Source of the DNA: an uncultured Clostridia bacterium
GTDB taxonomy: Bacteria; Bacillota; Clostridia; Oscillospirales; CAG-272
NCBI GenBank assembly: GCA_905235755.1
Contig: CAJONA010000036.1
Span: 1 to 10,198 of the forward strand
Direction of reading: 5' to 3'
Length of the DNA: 10,198 nt
Shown: one piece after another, positions 1 through 8,158 of the stretch
How positions within the stretch are numbered: the stretch's first letter is position 1
Layout of the letters: each line of letters opens with the position of its first letter
Notes under the pieces: generated by a model
What the model saw: the letters and a program-made list of their open reading frames with translations, nothing else
The model's database searches: none
What the model was told of the DNA's origin: nothing
Made by a program: the position numbers and the translations under genes

Positions 1-462
1 GGGATCCGGCGTAACGACGCCCGCCAGCCCGCTTGTAAAATCGCCGTCGTCGCTCGTGATATCGGTATAGCAGAGCGAAAAAAGCGCAAAGCCGCTGTCG
101 ATTATCTCCTCTGCCGGCGTGTATTTGCTCGGCAGCAGATCCTCAAAATCGTTGTGGATGATGAACGGATATTTGCCGTCAGCCTTCGGGATTATCGCCC
201 AGAACGGAAACGAAAACTCCTTGCCGCAAATCAATGTATGTGCGATGACTCGCTGTTTCGGCGCTTTGCTCGCCGCAAATCGCTTTGCCGCAAAGTCGAG
301 CGGAAGCTCCTCAAACCATACTTTATCGGGCGCGGGAAGCGGATCTCCGTATTCTTCTGCGCAAAGCGTATCTATGTATTTTTGTCTGACTTTGTCCCAC
401 GTGGCGGTGTAAAAATCTTCTATCGGCAAAACGCCGCGGCGCGACAGTTCCTCTTTTATCAT
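1..462 (-). CDS. Alpha/beta-hydrolase (CE15-like) esterase, N-terminal fragment
   Basis: This is the first 154 codons of a leftward gene whose 3' part lies outside the window. The ATG at 462-460 is preceded by a strong AAGGAGG (468-474, minus strand) at 5 nt spacing, which fixes the start. The N-terminus (MIKEELSRRG) is hydrophilic with no signal peptide, so the protein is probably cytoplasmic. The part seen has the lead-in of acetylxylan/glucuronoyl-esterase-like alpha/beta hydrolases: a strand FPFWAIIPKADGKYPFII (residues 85-102), a helix entering EEIIDSGFALFSLCY (118-132), then a DITSDDGDF segment (134-142) like the 'GYA..YY.D..PD' region of CE15 relatives. The nucleophile Ser, acid and His would lie in the missing part, so activity cannot be judged. 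It is divergent from a GH78 rhamnosidase, which suggests removal of ester groups from plant or microbial oligosaccharides. The substrate is unknown; a general carboxylesterase is possible. Confidence 0.6.
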   Translation of the reverse strand, partial: MIKEELSRRGVLPIEDFYTATWDKVRQKYIDTLCAEEYGDPLPAPDKVWFEELPLDFAAKRFAASKAPKQRVIAHTLICGKEFSFPFWAIIPKADGKYPFIIHNDFEDLLPSKYTPAEEIIDSGFALFSLCYTDITSDDGDFTSGLAGVVTPDP

Positions 463-480
463 TGCGGCCTCCTTATTTGA

Positions 481-500
481 ATTTGTCAGTATTGACAAAT
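481..500. promoter_or_regulatory. Perfect inverted repeat, probable operator
   Basis: ATTTGTCA (481-488) and TGACAAAT (493-500) form a perfect 8-bp inverted repeat around a 4-bp centre (GTAT). It covers the -35 hexamer of the rightward rhamnosidase promoter and lies between the minus-strand -10-like box and the esterase start. A dimeric repressor bound here could block both genes. The repressor is not encoded in the window. Inference from symmetry and position only. Confidence 0.5.
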
Positions 501-520
501 GAATGTATTATACGTATAAT
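492..520 (+). promoter_or_regulatory. Consensus sigma-A-type promoter for the GH78 gene
   Basis: TTGACA at 492-497 and TATAAT at 515-520 are separated by exactly 17 bp, so both hexamers and the spacing match the vegetative consensus. A transcript would start near 527 and give a leader of about 30 nt before the ATG at 557. The -10 lies inside a perfect 16-bp palindrome (506-521, TATTATACGTATAATA). This puts a mirror-image TATAAT on the minus strand (512-507) facing the esterase gene, but no convincing minus-strand -35 was seen. Confidence 0.8.
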
Positions 521-556
521 ATATGTGTGTAAAAATATACTTTTGAGGTAAAACGT

Positions 557-2674
557 ATGCTTCATAGTGAAATTTTCGGCGAAGCCGTGTTTGTAAAAGC
601 AAGCGAAGAATGTATCAATCCGTGCTTTTTCGGGACGTTTTTTGCCGAAGAAAGCGCAAAAACGAAAATCGTTATATGCGGACTCGGCTTTTTCAAGCTC
701 TATATAAACGGCGTACAGGCGTCCGATGACTATCTCGCGCCCGTCACGAGTTTTTATCACAGACAGGAAAACTGCTACTGCGAGGTAAACTTCGGCGAGG
801 AGATGAACAGTCGCATTTACGCCGTCAAATACGACATTTCGCACCTTGTAAAAGATGGCGAGAACGACATTTCCGTATCCGTCGGGCCGGGCTGGTACGG
901 CGAATTTTCGAAATACTGCGTGCTGTGCTACAAAATAACGAGCGGTCGGCACACGACATATTCCGATACAAACATCAAGTGGAGCGCCGGTCCACTTACT
1001 TATTATAACATTCATCTGGGCGAAAAGCAAGACTTTGCCGCTAAATCATTCGATTTGAACTGCATTCCCACGGCTGACAAAAAAGAAACGGTCGTCGCTT
1101 CTCTGCCTGACACCGAATATTATATTCAAGACTGCCCAAACGACAAGGTTATAAGAAGCATCACGCCGAAAAAGATAATGTCTGCCGACGGATATGACAT
1201 TTACGACGTCGGTGAGAACATCTCGGGAACGTATGTGTTCAGATGCGCCGACGCGGGCAAGAAAATCACCGCTCTTGTCTCGGAAGCTCGCAACGGCGAT
1301 GACATAGACGAGCGCCGCTCGCACGATCAGACGGCGGAATTTATCACCGACGGCAGCGCGCGAGAATACCGTCTGCTCTTCACTTGGCACGCGTTCAGAT
1401 ATTTTAAAATCACTTCGTGCGCCGATGTTCTGCGCGTCGACGTGATACATACAGACGTTAAAAAAACGGCGTCATTTAAGTCGGAAAATCCTGTCCTGAA
1501 CTGGTTTTTTGACGCTTATATCCGCACGCAGCTGTGCAATATGCACGCGGGGATACCTTCCGACTGCCCGCATATCGAGCGCCGCGGCTACACAGGCGAC
1601 GGTCAGCTCACGTGCGAAACGGTCATGCTGACGACGGACGCAAAAAAATTCTATTTGAAATGGATGGAAGACATTTCCGACTGTCAGGATAAAAACTCCG
1701 GACACATTCAGTACACCGCTCCGTATTTCAAATGCGGCGGCGGTCCCGGCGGCTGGGGATGCGCTATCGCGGAAGTGCCGTATATATATTACAAAATGTT
1801 CGGCGACATTGAGCCGATGAAAAAATATTTTGATCAGATGCTCGCGTATCTCGGTTATCTTGAAGCGCACAGCGAAAACGATCTCGTCGTGTCCGATCAG
1901 CCCGGGCTGTGGTGCCTCGGCGAGTGGTGCGTGCCGGGAGATAAGCGCTTTGTAAAACCCGATGTGCCGCCTCCGTTTGTCAACACATATTTTTATATCA
2001 GAACGATAGACCGCATGACCGAATTGGCTGAAAAATGCGGCAAATCCGACTGTGTGCCGATGTTAAAGAGTGTCCGCGCAAGAAAGGTAAATGCGATTTA
2101 CCAAAGCTATTTTGACGAGAAAACAGGCGACTTTGCGTCGAATGTCAACAGTGCGAACGTGTTCGCGCTCGATATTGGGCTCGGAGACACACGAACGTTT
2201 GAAAATTTGCTGAATAAGGTGCGCACTTCTCCGCTCGACACGGGCATTTTCGGCACGGATCTGACGGTAAAACTGCTGTTTGAGCGCGGCTGCTATGACG
2301 ACGCCGTCGAATTTCTCACAAGAGAAAAGTACCCGTCATACGGCTTTATGATGAACAGCGGCGCGACGACGCTGTGGGAAGAATGGCAAAATCCGCGCTC
2401 GATGTCCCACCCGATGTTCGGCAGTCCGGTAAAATATCTGTTTTACGATATCCTCGGAATACGTCAAAAAGAAGGCGCGGTCGGATTTGAAAAAGTCATT
2501 ATTGAGCCGAAAACGAATGAGATGACGGGTGATATTTCGGGATACATCACAACGTCGCGCGGAAAAATAAGCGTATCTGTCGACAGAAAGAAAAATGTCT
2601 GCCGCGTCGGCGTTCCGAAAGAAACAGACGCCGAGATCGTATTTGACGGCGATATCGAGATCGAAAGAACGTAA
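557..2674 (+). CDS. GH78 alpha-L-rhamnosidase
   Basis: This enzyme would hydrolyse terminal alpha-L-rhamnose from glycosides or oligosaccharides by an inverting mechanism. It has 705 residues and no signal peptide, so it is probably intracellular and acts on imported substrate. An N-terminal beta-sandwich (about 20-190, with GLGFFKLYINGVQASDDYLAP typical of the Bac_rhamnosid_N type) is followed by a second beta domain (about 200-300, DVGENISGTYVF from 217). The (alpha/alpha)6 catalytic barrel spans about 305-620 and a C-terminal beta domain runs from about 625. The motif DCPHIERRGYTGD carries D336, E341 and D348, with the 5- and 7-residue spacing of the catalytic acids of Bacillus RhaB. The TTLWEEW motif supplies the likely general base, E608. 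The start follows GAGGT (545-549) at 7 nt spacing. At 705 residues it is compact for GH78, which often exceeds 850. Family assignment is firm; the natural substrate is unknown. Confidence 0.9.
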   Translation: MLHSEIFGEAVFVKASEECINPCFFGTFFAEESAKTKIVICGLGFFKLYINGVQASDDYLAPVTSFYHRQENCYCEVNFGEEMNSRIYAVKYDISHLVKDGENDISVSVGPGWYGEFSKYCVLCYKITSGRHTTYSDTNIKWSAGPLTYYNIHLGEKQDFAAKSFDLNCIPTADKKETVVASLPDTEYYIQDCPNDKVIRSITPKKIMSADGYDIYDVGENISGTYVFRCADAGKKITALVSEARNGDDIDERRSHDQTAEFITDGSAREYRLLFTWHAFRYFKITSCADVLRVDVIHTDVKKTASFKSENPVLNWFFDAYIRTQLCNMHAGIPSDCPHIERRGYTGDGQLTCETVMLTTDAKKFYLKWMEDISDCQDKNSGHIQYTAPYFKCGGGPGGWGCAIAEVPYIYYKMFGDIEPMKKYFDQMLAYLGYLEAHSENDLVVSDQPGLWCLGEWCVPGDKRFVKPDVPPPFVNTYFYIRTIDRMTELAEKCGKSDCVPMLKSVRARKVNAIYQSYFDEKTGDFASNVNSANVFALDIGLGDTRTFENLLNKVRTSPLDTGIFGTDLTVKLLFERGCYDDAVEFLTREKYPSYGFMMNSGATTLWEEWQNPRSMSHPMFGSPVKYLFYDILGIRQKEGAVGFEKVIIEPKTNEMTGDISGYITTSRGKISVSVDRKKNVCRVGVPKETDAEIVFDGDIEIERT

Positions 2675-2726
2675 TTATCATCATTTTATATACTGATAGT
2701 AAATATCACTTACCGTCGGAGGCATA
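2675..2726 (+). other. Intergenic gap between rhamnosidase and murB
   Basis: This 52-bp AT-rich gap shows no stem-loop terminator after the rhamnosidase gene. A TATACT box (2689-2694) and a short TGATA/TATCA dyad (2694-2698 and 2704-2708) are present, but no good -35 stands at the right distance. Rightward read-through into murB or a weak separate promoter are both possible. GGAGG at 2718-2722 is the murB ribosome binding site. Confidence 0.3.
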
Positions 2727-3623
2727 ATGAACGAATATCTTTTACTGCTAAACGACATCGAAAACATAATATTTTCAGAGAACGAGAGCCTCACATATCA
2801 CTCGACGATGAAGGTCGGCGGAACGGCAAAACTTGCGGCATTTCCGACGAAAACGGACGCTTTTTGCAAACTTGTGCGTCGGCTTCGGAAAAACGATATC
2901 AAATATTGTGTTGTCGGAAATGGCTCGAATGTCATATTCCCCGACGGAGAATATGACGGCGTGGTCGTGTTCACAAAAAACATGAAGAACATTTCTTTCG
3001 ATGGCGACGCTGTCGTGGCAGAGTGCGGGGTAAATTTAATTTACCTATCGTCTTGCTGTGCCGAAAAATCTCTTTCCGGCGCGGAGTTTCTCTGCGGCAT
3101 CCCCGGCACAGTCGGAGGCGCAGTATATATGAACGCAGGGGCTTACGGTGGCTCGATGTCCGGTATTGTCGAAAAAAGCACTTGCTTTTCAGTCGATGGC
3201 GGAACATTCGAGCTTGATAAGCGCGGGCACGGCTTCGGGTACAGAACGAGCTGCTTTAAAAATTCAAATTCCCTGCTCTTGTCGACTGTCTTGCGACTGA
3301 AAAAGGCAGATAAAGAAGATATCCGCGCCGCTATGCGCTCTTATAAAGAAAAGCGATCAAACTCACAGCCGACCGGCGCTTTCAGCGCAGGAAGCGTATT
3401 TTTGCCCGTGAACGATATTCCCGCTTGGAAGTATATCGACGAGGCAGGACTGCGCGGCGCGGCGATCGGCGGCGCGAAAATATCGGAAAAGCACGCGGGA
3501 TTTATTATCAACGGAGGCGCCGCCACGTCAGCCGACGTCAAGGCGCTCGTCGAAAAAGTCAAAAGCGAAGTATATTCAAAAACAGGCGTGCTTCTGCAAA
3601 CGGAAATAATTTTTATAGATTAA
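2727..3623 (+). CDS. murB: UDP-N-acetylenolpyruvoylglucosamine reductase MurB
   Basis: MurB is the cytoplasmic FAD enzyme that uses NADPH to reduce UDP-GlcNAc-enolpyruvate to UDP-MurNAc, the second committed step of peptidoglycan precursor synthesis. The 298 residues match the shorter type II enzymes of Gram-positives. The FAD-binding half shows TMKVGGTAKLAAFP (27-40), VVGNGSNVIF (62-71) and CGIPGTVGGAVYMNAGAYGG (123-142). The active-site residues are in place: R173 in GYRTSCF, S223 in AGSVF (the proton donor to the enol carbon) and E293 in LLQTEIIFI. The C-terminal substrate-binding part contains AGLRGAAIGGAKISEKHAGFIIN (from 240). The ATG follows GGAGG (2718-2722) with a short 4-nt spacer. 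It is 13 bp upstream of whiA, so co-transcription is likely. Confidence 0.97.
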   Translation: MNEYLLLLNDIENIIFSENESLTYHSTMKVGGTAKLAAFPTKTDAFCKLVRRLRKNDIKYCVVGNGSNVIFPDGEYDGVVVFTKNMKNISFDGDAVVAECGVNLIYLSSCCAEKSLSGAEFLCGIPGTVGGAVYMNAGAYGGSMSGIVEKSTCFSVDGGTFELDKRGHGFGYRTSCFKNSNSLLLSTVLRLKKADKEDIRAAMRSYKEKRSNSQPTGAFSAGSVFLPVNDIPAWKYIDEAGLRGAAIGGAKISEKHAGFIINGGAATSADVKALVEKVKSEVYSKTGVLLQTEIIFID

Positions 3624-3636
3624 AGGTGGGACGGAA

Positions 3637-4527
3637 ATGTCATTTTCTTCTCAAATAAAAGCGTCTGCCGCATTCAGGCCTCAGCACGACGACGAATGCG
3701 ATGCTATGCTTTACGGACTGATCTTGTTTTCAAATAAATTTGCCGCGGACGAGCTGTCGTTCAGAACGGAAAACGCAGAGGTGTCGGACATTTTTTGCGG
3801 TCTTTTGCTCGGTGTACTCGATATATACGCTTCACCTCGGATACACGACAAGCAGAACGGCACGATATTCAAGATCAATTTGAACGGCGGCGACGTTCTG
3901 AAAAAGATCGCGGAAAAATACGCCGTTCTCGGGTACAATAAGATAGACCGCTCTCTGATAGCTTCGGAGCGTCAAATGCATGCATTTTTACGCGGCGCGT
4001 TCCTGTCGTGCGGCTACATCAACCCGCCGGAACGGTCGTACAGGCTCGAATTCAGCGTTAAAGACGCCGATCTCGCCGTCGATCTCGCGCTCGTGCTTTC
4101 GGAATGCGTGAACGTCATGCCGAAACTTTCGGCCAGAAAGACAGATCAAATAATTTATTACCGCGACAGCGATCTCATCATCGATTTTTTAAATCTCATC
4201 GGGATGACGTCGGCGTCATTTGAAGTGATGAACTGTCAGATAGAAAAAGAGATACGCAACAACGTAAACAGAAAAAACAATTTTGACGTCGCCAATATCG
4301 AGCGAAAAACAGACACCAGCGTGGCGCAGATAGAGGCGATAACGGCACTCATCAAAAGCGGCGAGTTCGATAAGCTCCCCGTCGGGCTTAGGACGACGGC
4401 AAAACTGCGTATGAAATACCCCGATATGTCGCTTGAAGCGATAGGAAAAGCGGAAGATCCTCCGCTTTCAAAATCTCAGGTGAGCAAGCGACTGAAACAG
4501 ATAATGGAAATATACAAAAACAAATGA
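3637..4527 (+). CDS. whiA: DNA-binding protein WhiA
   Basis: WhiA is a DNA-binding protein found across Gram-positives. It is a sporulation regulator in Streptomyces and affects cell division and chromosome segregation in Bacillus. The 296-residue product, slightly short for the family, has the two-part layout. An N-terminal LAGLIDADG homing-endonuclease-like fold carries the diagnostic FLRGAFLSCGYINPP (117-131). The conserved segment NRKNNFDVANIERKTDTS (211-228) precedes a C-terminal helix-turn-helix (about 250-290) with the recognition region LSKSQVSKRL (277-286). The ATG follows AGGTGG (3624-3629) at 7 nt. The gene sits 13 bp from both murB and dnaE, suggesting one operon. In many Firmicutes rapZ and yvcK stand directly before whiA; here murB does instead. 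Confidence 0.95.
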   Translation: MSFSSQIKASAAFRPQHDDECDAMLYGLILFSNKFAADELSFRTENAEVSDIFCGLLLGVLDIYASPRIHDKQNGTIFKINLNGGDVLKKIAEKYAVLGYNKIDRSLIASERQMHAFLRGAFLSCGYINPPERSYRLEFSVKDADLAVDLALVLSECVNVMPKLSARKTDQIIYYRDSDLIIDFLNLIGMTSASFEVMNCQIEKEIRNNVNRKNNFDVANIERKTDTSVAQIEAITALIKSGEFDKLPVGLRTTAKLRMKYPDMSLEAIGKAEDPPLSKSQVSKRLKQIMEIYKNK

Positions 4528-4540
4528 AAGGACGGACGGT

Positions 4541-7500
4541 ATGTTCGCACATCTTCATCTTCACAGTGAATACAGCCTGCTCGACGGAGCATGCCGAATA
4601 GCCGATATACCGAAAGCGGCAAAGGCGCTCGGTCAGAACGCCGTCGCCATAACGGATCACGGCGTGATGTACGGCGTCGTGGATTTTTACCGTGCGTGCC
4701 GCGCCGAAGGAGTTAAGCCGATAATCGGCTGCGAGGTTTATATCGCGGCGAATTCACGCTTTGACAAGCACCGTGAAAGCGACAGCACGCGATATCACCT
4801 CGTTCTTTTGTGCAAGAACGAGATCGGTTACAAAAACCTTTGCTATATCGTTTCCAAATCATTTACCGAGGGATTTTACGTCAAGCCGCGAATAGATATG
4901 GAGCTTCTCGCCGAACACCACGACGGACTTGTATGTCTGTCGGCGTGCCTCGCCGGATATATCCCGCGGATGATAATGGCGGGCGAATACGAAAAAGCCG
5001 AAGAATACGCAGTAAAAATGGACGCGCTGTTCGGCCGCGGCAATTTCTATCTCGAAGTACAGGACCACGGCATCGACGCGCAAAAAGGCGTCAATGCCGC
5101 GCTGCTCGATATCCATAATAAAACGGGCATACCGCTCGTCGCCACAAACGACGCACATTATATAAACGAAAGCGACGCCGAAACGCAGGCGGTGCTGATG
5201 TGCATACAAACAAACTCAAAGATAGCCGACGGCAGACCGCTCGGCTTTGAAACCGATGAGTTTTATATGAAAAGCGAGGACGAGATGCGCGCAATTCTCG
5301 GCTCGTACCCGGATGCGATCGAAAACACCGAAAAGATTGCCGAGATGTGTAATTTCGACTTTGATTTTTCAAAGCTGTATCTTCCGCGCTTTACCGTGCC
5401 GACGAGCGAAACGCCGGCGGAGTATCTGCGCCGCCTGACGTATGAGGGCTTCGGTAAAAAGACAAGCCTCGGCGATATCGAGTTCACCGAAGAATTTCCG
5501 AAAGAGACATACATCGAGCGCATCGAAAATGAACTTGACGTCATAACAAAAATGGGATACGACGAGTATTTTCTCATCGTCGCGGATTTTGTCAACTACG
5601 CTAAAAGCATCGACGTGCCCGTCGGTCCCGGCAGAGGCTCCGGCGCGGCGTCGCTTGTCGCGTACCTTATAGGCATAACCGAGGTGGATTCGATAAAATT
5701 CGGGCTGATGTTCGAGCGTTTTTTAAATATCGAGCGCGTCAGCATGCCGGATTTCGATATCGATTTCTGCGACGAACAGAGATACAAGGTGATCGACTAT
5801 GTCTCCAAAAAATACGGCAGCGATCGCGTTTGCGGTATCACTACATTCGGTACGCTCGCCGCGAAAGCCGTCATACGCGACGTAGGGCGCGTGCTCGGAA
5901 TGAGCTACAATGATGTTGACGTCGTAGCGCGCGCCGTGCCGTATGCGCTCCATATGACGCTCAGAGACGCGATGAACGGTAAGCTCGGAGATCTGTACGC
6001 CGAAAAAGCCGACGTCAGGCGGCTCGTCGATATCTCCATGGCGCTCGAAGGAATGCCGCGTCATGCGTCGGCTCACGCCGCCGGCATAGTCATCACGGAC
6101 AAGCCGGTATATGAGTATGTACCCGTGTCGGTAAACAACGATATGACGCTGACGCAGTTCCCTATGAACACCGTCGGAGATCTCGGACTGCTCAAATTCG
6201 ATTTTTTGGGGCTGCGTTATCTTACGATAATCTCCGACACCGAAAAACAGATAAAAAAACGCCAAAAAGACTTTGATATAACGAAAATACCGCTCGACGA
6301 CGATAAGACATATAAGATGATAGCAGCGGGCAACACCGACGGGTTGTTCCAGCTCGAATCGGCGGGGATGCGCCGACTGCTCGCGCAAATGCAGCCGCGC
6401 GACATCGAGGACATCATACTTGCCATCGCAATATACCGTCCCGGCCCGATGGAGTCGATACCGGCGTTTCTCAAAAACAGGCTACACCCCGAAAACATCA
6501 CGTATGTCGCGCCGCAGCTCGAAAATATATTGAAAAGCACCTCCGGCGTTATAATCTATCAGGAGCAGGTCATGCAGATATGCCGCGATATAGCGGGATT
6601 TTCATTCGGCAGGGCCGACATCGTTCGCCGAGCCATGGCGAAGAAAAAGAGCGCGGCGATGGAAAAAGAGCGCGAGGCATTCATTTTCGGCGAAAAGAAA
6701 GACGACGGGACCGTCGTCTGTGAAGGCGCCGTCGCGCGCGGGATACCGGAGCAAACGGCGAGAGAAATCTTCGATACGATAGCGGAGTTCGCAAAATACG
6801 CGTTCGCCAAAAGCCATGCGTCGGCGTATTCGATCATATCATACCGTACGGCGTATCTGAAAGCGCACTATCCGTGCGAATTCATAGCGGCACTTTTGTC
6901 ATCCGTGCTCGGGAACGTTTCGAAAACGGCAGTTTATATAGCCGAAGCGCAGAAATACAAGATCGACGTTCTTCCGCCCGACATCAATGAGAGCGGCGAA
7001 AAATACAGCGTCGTCACACGCAGCGGCAAAAGCGCGATACGCTTCGGTCTGCTCGGTATCAAAAACGTCGGCATTTCCCTGCTTAAAGACGTGACGCGCG
7101 AGCGCGAGGCTAACGGGCCGTTTAAATCGTTTGTCGATTTCGTCGAGAGGATGAGTTCGTCCGACCTCAACAAGCGACAGATAGAGGCGCTTATCAAGAG
7201 CGGCGCGTTCGACTCGCTCGGCACAAACAGGAGCATGCTCCTCACGGAGTACGAAAAAGTGATCGACATTTTCGTGCAAAGCAAGAAAGGCCGCGACGAG
7301 GACCAGCTCGACATATTCTCCGTTTCAGACGCGTCGCCGTCCGATCATGTGGCTACAGAATACGTTTTTACACCGATGGATGAAATATCGCCGAAAGAAA
7401 AGCTCCGTCAGGAAAAAGAAAGCACGGGAATGTATTTTTCAGGGCACCCGTCCGACGAATACGCGGCGCACGCGCGTCACCTCGGCGCAGTACCCATAAG

Positions 7501-8116
7501 CGACATTTTGCTTTCGTTTGACGAAAACAACCCCGAACCGATATATAAGGAAAAACAAACCGTTACAGTCGCAGGAATCATAACGTCACGCGTCGGAAAA
7601 CAGACACGAAGCGGCGATCCGATGGCGTTTGTAACGGTCGAGGACAGATTCGGCGAGATAGAGCTGATCGTTTTCCCGAAAATACTCGCCGAGAACTCAT
7701 ATATGCTCGCGGTCGATATGCCGATAGCGGCGACGGGCGAAATATCGTACACGGAAAACGAGGCGCCGAAGCTCCTCGTCAAGAAGCTTACGCTTCTCTC
7801 CGAAACGTTCACGCCTCCGGAGAACGACGGCGAGGCACAGAAAACGCCGGGAGCAGACGACAAAAAAGAGCCGCCGAGACCGAAAATGCAAAATTCGCCG
7901 CGCGCGCTGTTCATACGCGTCAAAAAGGCGGAGGGCGAGGAATTCGAACGAGTGAAGACGCTTCTCTCGATCTTTAACGGCACCGTTGGGGCCGTCTTTT
8001 ACGACTCGTCGAAAAAGGAATATTTAAAAAACGACGTCATATACGTCGAACCCGCAAAAGCGATGATCGATCTGCTGAAAGATATCCTCGGCGACGAAAA
8101 CGTCGTGCTGAAATGA
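4541..8116 (+). CDS. dnaE: DNA polymerase III alpha subunit DnaE
   Basis: This is the C-family replicative DNA polymerase catalytic subunit, acting at the replication fork. The 1191 residues match the usual length. The N-terminal PHP domain (1 to about 280) opens with HLHLHSEYSLLDG and keeps the metal-ligand pattern lost in E. coli: H6, H8, D15, H40 (ITDHG), E65 (GCEVY) and D204/H206 (NDAHY). The palm has GPGRGSGAASLVAYLIGIT (362-380) and PDFDIDF with catalytic D404 and D406; the third Asp is D554 in LLKFDFLGL. A fingers segment follows. Next are a helix-hairpin-helix region (about 850-895), the beta-clamp-binding peptide QLDIF (922-926), and an OB fold (about 1006-1090). A charged Pro-rich linker (1092-1120) leads to the C-terminal domain. 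AAAGGA (4527-4532), overlapping the whiA stop, gives an 8-nt spacer to the ATG. If a polC gene exists elsewhere, as in many Firmicutes, DnaE may act mainly in primer extension. Confidence 0.97.
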   Translation: MFAHLHLHSEYSLLDGACRIADIPKAAKALGQNAVAITDHGVMYGVVDFYRACRAEGVKPIIGCEVYIAANSRFDKHRESDSTRYHLVLLCKNEIGYKNLCYIVSKSFTEGFYVKPRIDMELLAEHHDGLVCLSACLAGYIPRMIMAGEYEKAEEYAVKMDALFGRGNFYLEVQDHGIDAQKGVNAALLDIHNKTGIPLVATNDAHYINESDAETQAVLMCIQTNSKIADGRPLGFETDEFYMKSEDEMRAILGSYPDAIENTEKIAEMCNFDFDFSKLYLPRFTVPTSETPAEYLRRLTYEGFGKKTSLGDIEFTEEFPKETYIERIENELDVITKMGYDEYFLIVADFVNYAKSIDVPVGPGRGSGAASLVAYLIGITEVDSIKFGLMFERFLNIERVSMPDFDIDFCDEQRYKVIDYVSKKYGSDRVCGITTFGTLAAKAVIRDVGRVLGMSYNDVDVVARAVPYALHMTLRDAMNGKLGDLYAEKADVRRLVDISMALEGMPRHASAHAAGIVITDKPVYEYVPVSVNNDMTLTQFPMNTVGDLGLLKFDFLGLRYLTIISDTEKQIKKRQKDFDITKIPLDDDKTYKMIAAGNTDGLFQLESAGMRRLLAQMQPRDIEDIILAIAIYRPGPMESIPAFLKNRLHPENITYVAPQLENILKSTSGVIIYQEQVMQICRDIAGFSFGRADIVRRAMAKKKSAAMEKEREAFIFGEKKDDGTVVCEGAVARGIPEQTAREIFDTIAEFAKYAFAKSHASAYSIISYRTAYLKAHYPCEFIAALLSSVLGNVSKTAVYIAEAQKYKIDVLPPDINESGEKYSVVTRSGKSAIRFGLLGIKNVGISLLKDVTREREANGPFKSFVDFVERMSSSDLNKRQIEALIKSGAFDSLGTNRSMLLTEYEKVIDIFVQSKKGRDEDQLDIFSVSDASPSDHVATEYVFTPMDEISPKEKLRQEKESTGMYFSGHPSDEYAAHARHLGAVPISDILLSFDENNPEPIYKEKQTVTVAGIITSRVGKQTRSGDPMAFVTVEDRFGEIELIVFPKILAENSYMLAVDMPIAATGEISYTENEAPKLLVKKLTLLSETFTPPENDGEAQKTPGADDKKEPPRPKMQNSPRALFIRVKKAEGEEFERVKTLLSIFNGTVGAVFYDSSKKEYLKNDVIYVEPAKAMIDLLKDILGDENVVLK

Positions 8117-8122
8117 AAAAAC

Positions 8123-8158
8123 AAAAAAGATGATTGCCCGAAGGCAATCATCTTTTTT
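8123..8158. terminator. Bidirectional intrinsic terminator
   Basis: A GC-bearing stem GATGATTGCC (8129-8138) pairs perfectly with GGCAATCATC (8143-8152) around a CGAA loop. It is flanked by six A (8123-8128) and six T (8153-8158), giving a 16-bp perfect repeat. The T tract serves dnaE and the A tract becomes a U tract for the convergent minus-strand gene. The dnaE stop (8114-8116) and the minus-strand stop (8159-8157) lie directly beside or inside it. Confidence 0.93.

Noticed and set aside
154..480. Plus-strand open frames opposite the esterase fragment
   Set aside because: The minus frame has a strong AAGGAGG site and esterase-like sequence; the plus products are unpatterned.
507..536. Full minus-strand promoter for the esterase using TATAAT at 512-507
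   Set aside because: The expected -35 position reads TTTTTA or ATTTTT, so only the -10 part is supported; kept as a comment and not as a promoter.
473..1030. 185-codon minus-strand open frame over the start of the rhamnosidase
   Set aside because: It would overlap the GH78 N-terminal domain, which fits its family in the plus frame, and would end in the divergent promoter region next to the esterase ribosome binding site.
2689..2708. TATACT box and TGATA/TATCA dyad as a murB promoter and operator
   Set aside because: No acceptable -35 at 16-18 bp and only 5-bp arms; could be chance in an AT-rich gap.
5723..6388. 221-codon open frame on the minus strand inside dnaE
   Set aside because: Antisense to the polymerase core with no recognisable motif; a codon-bias shadow.
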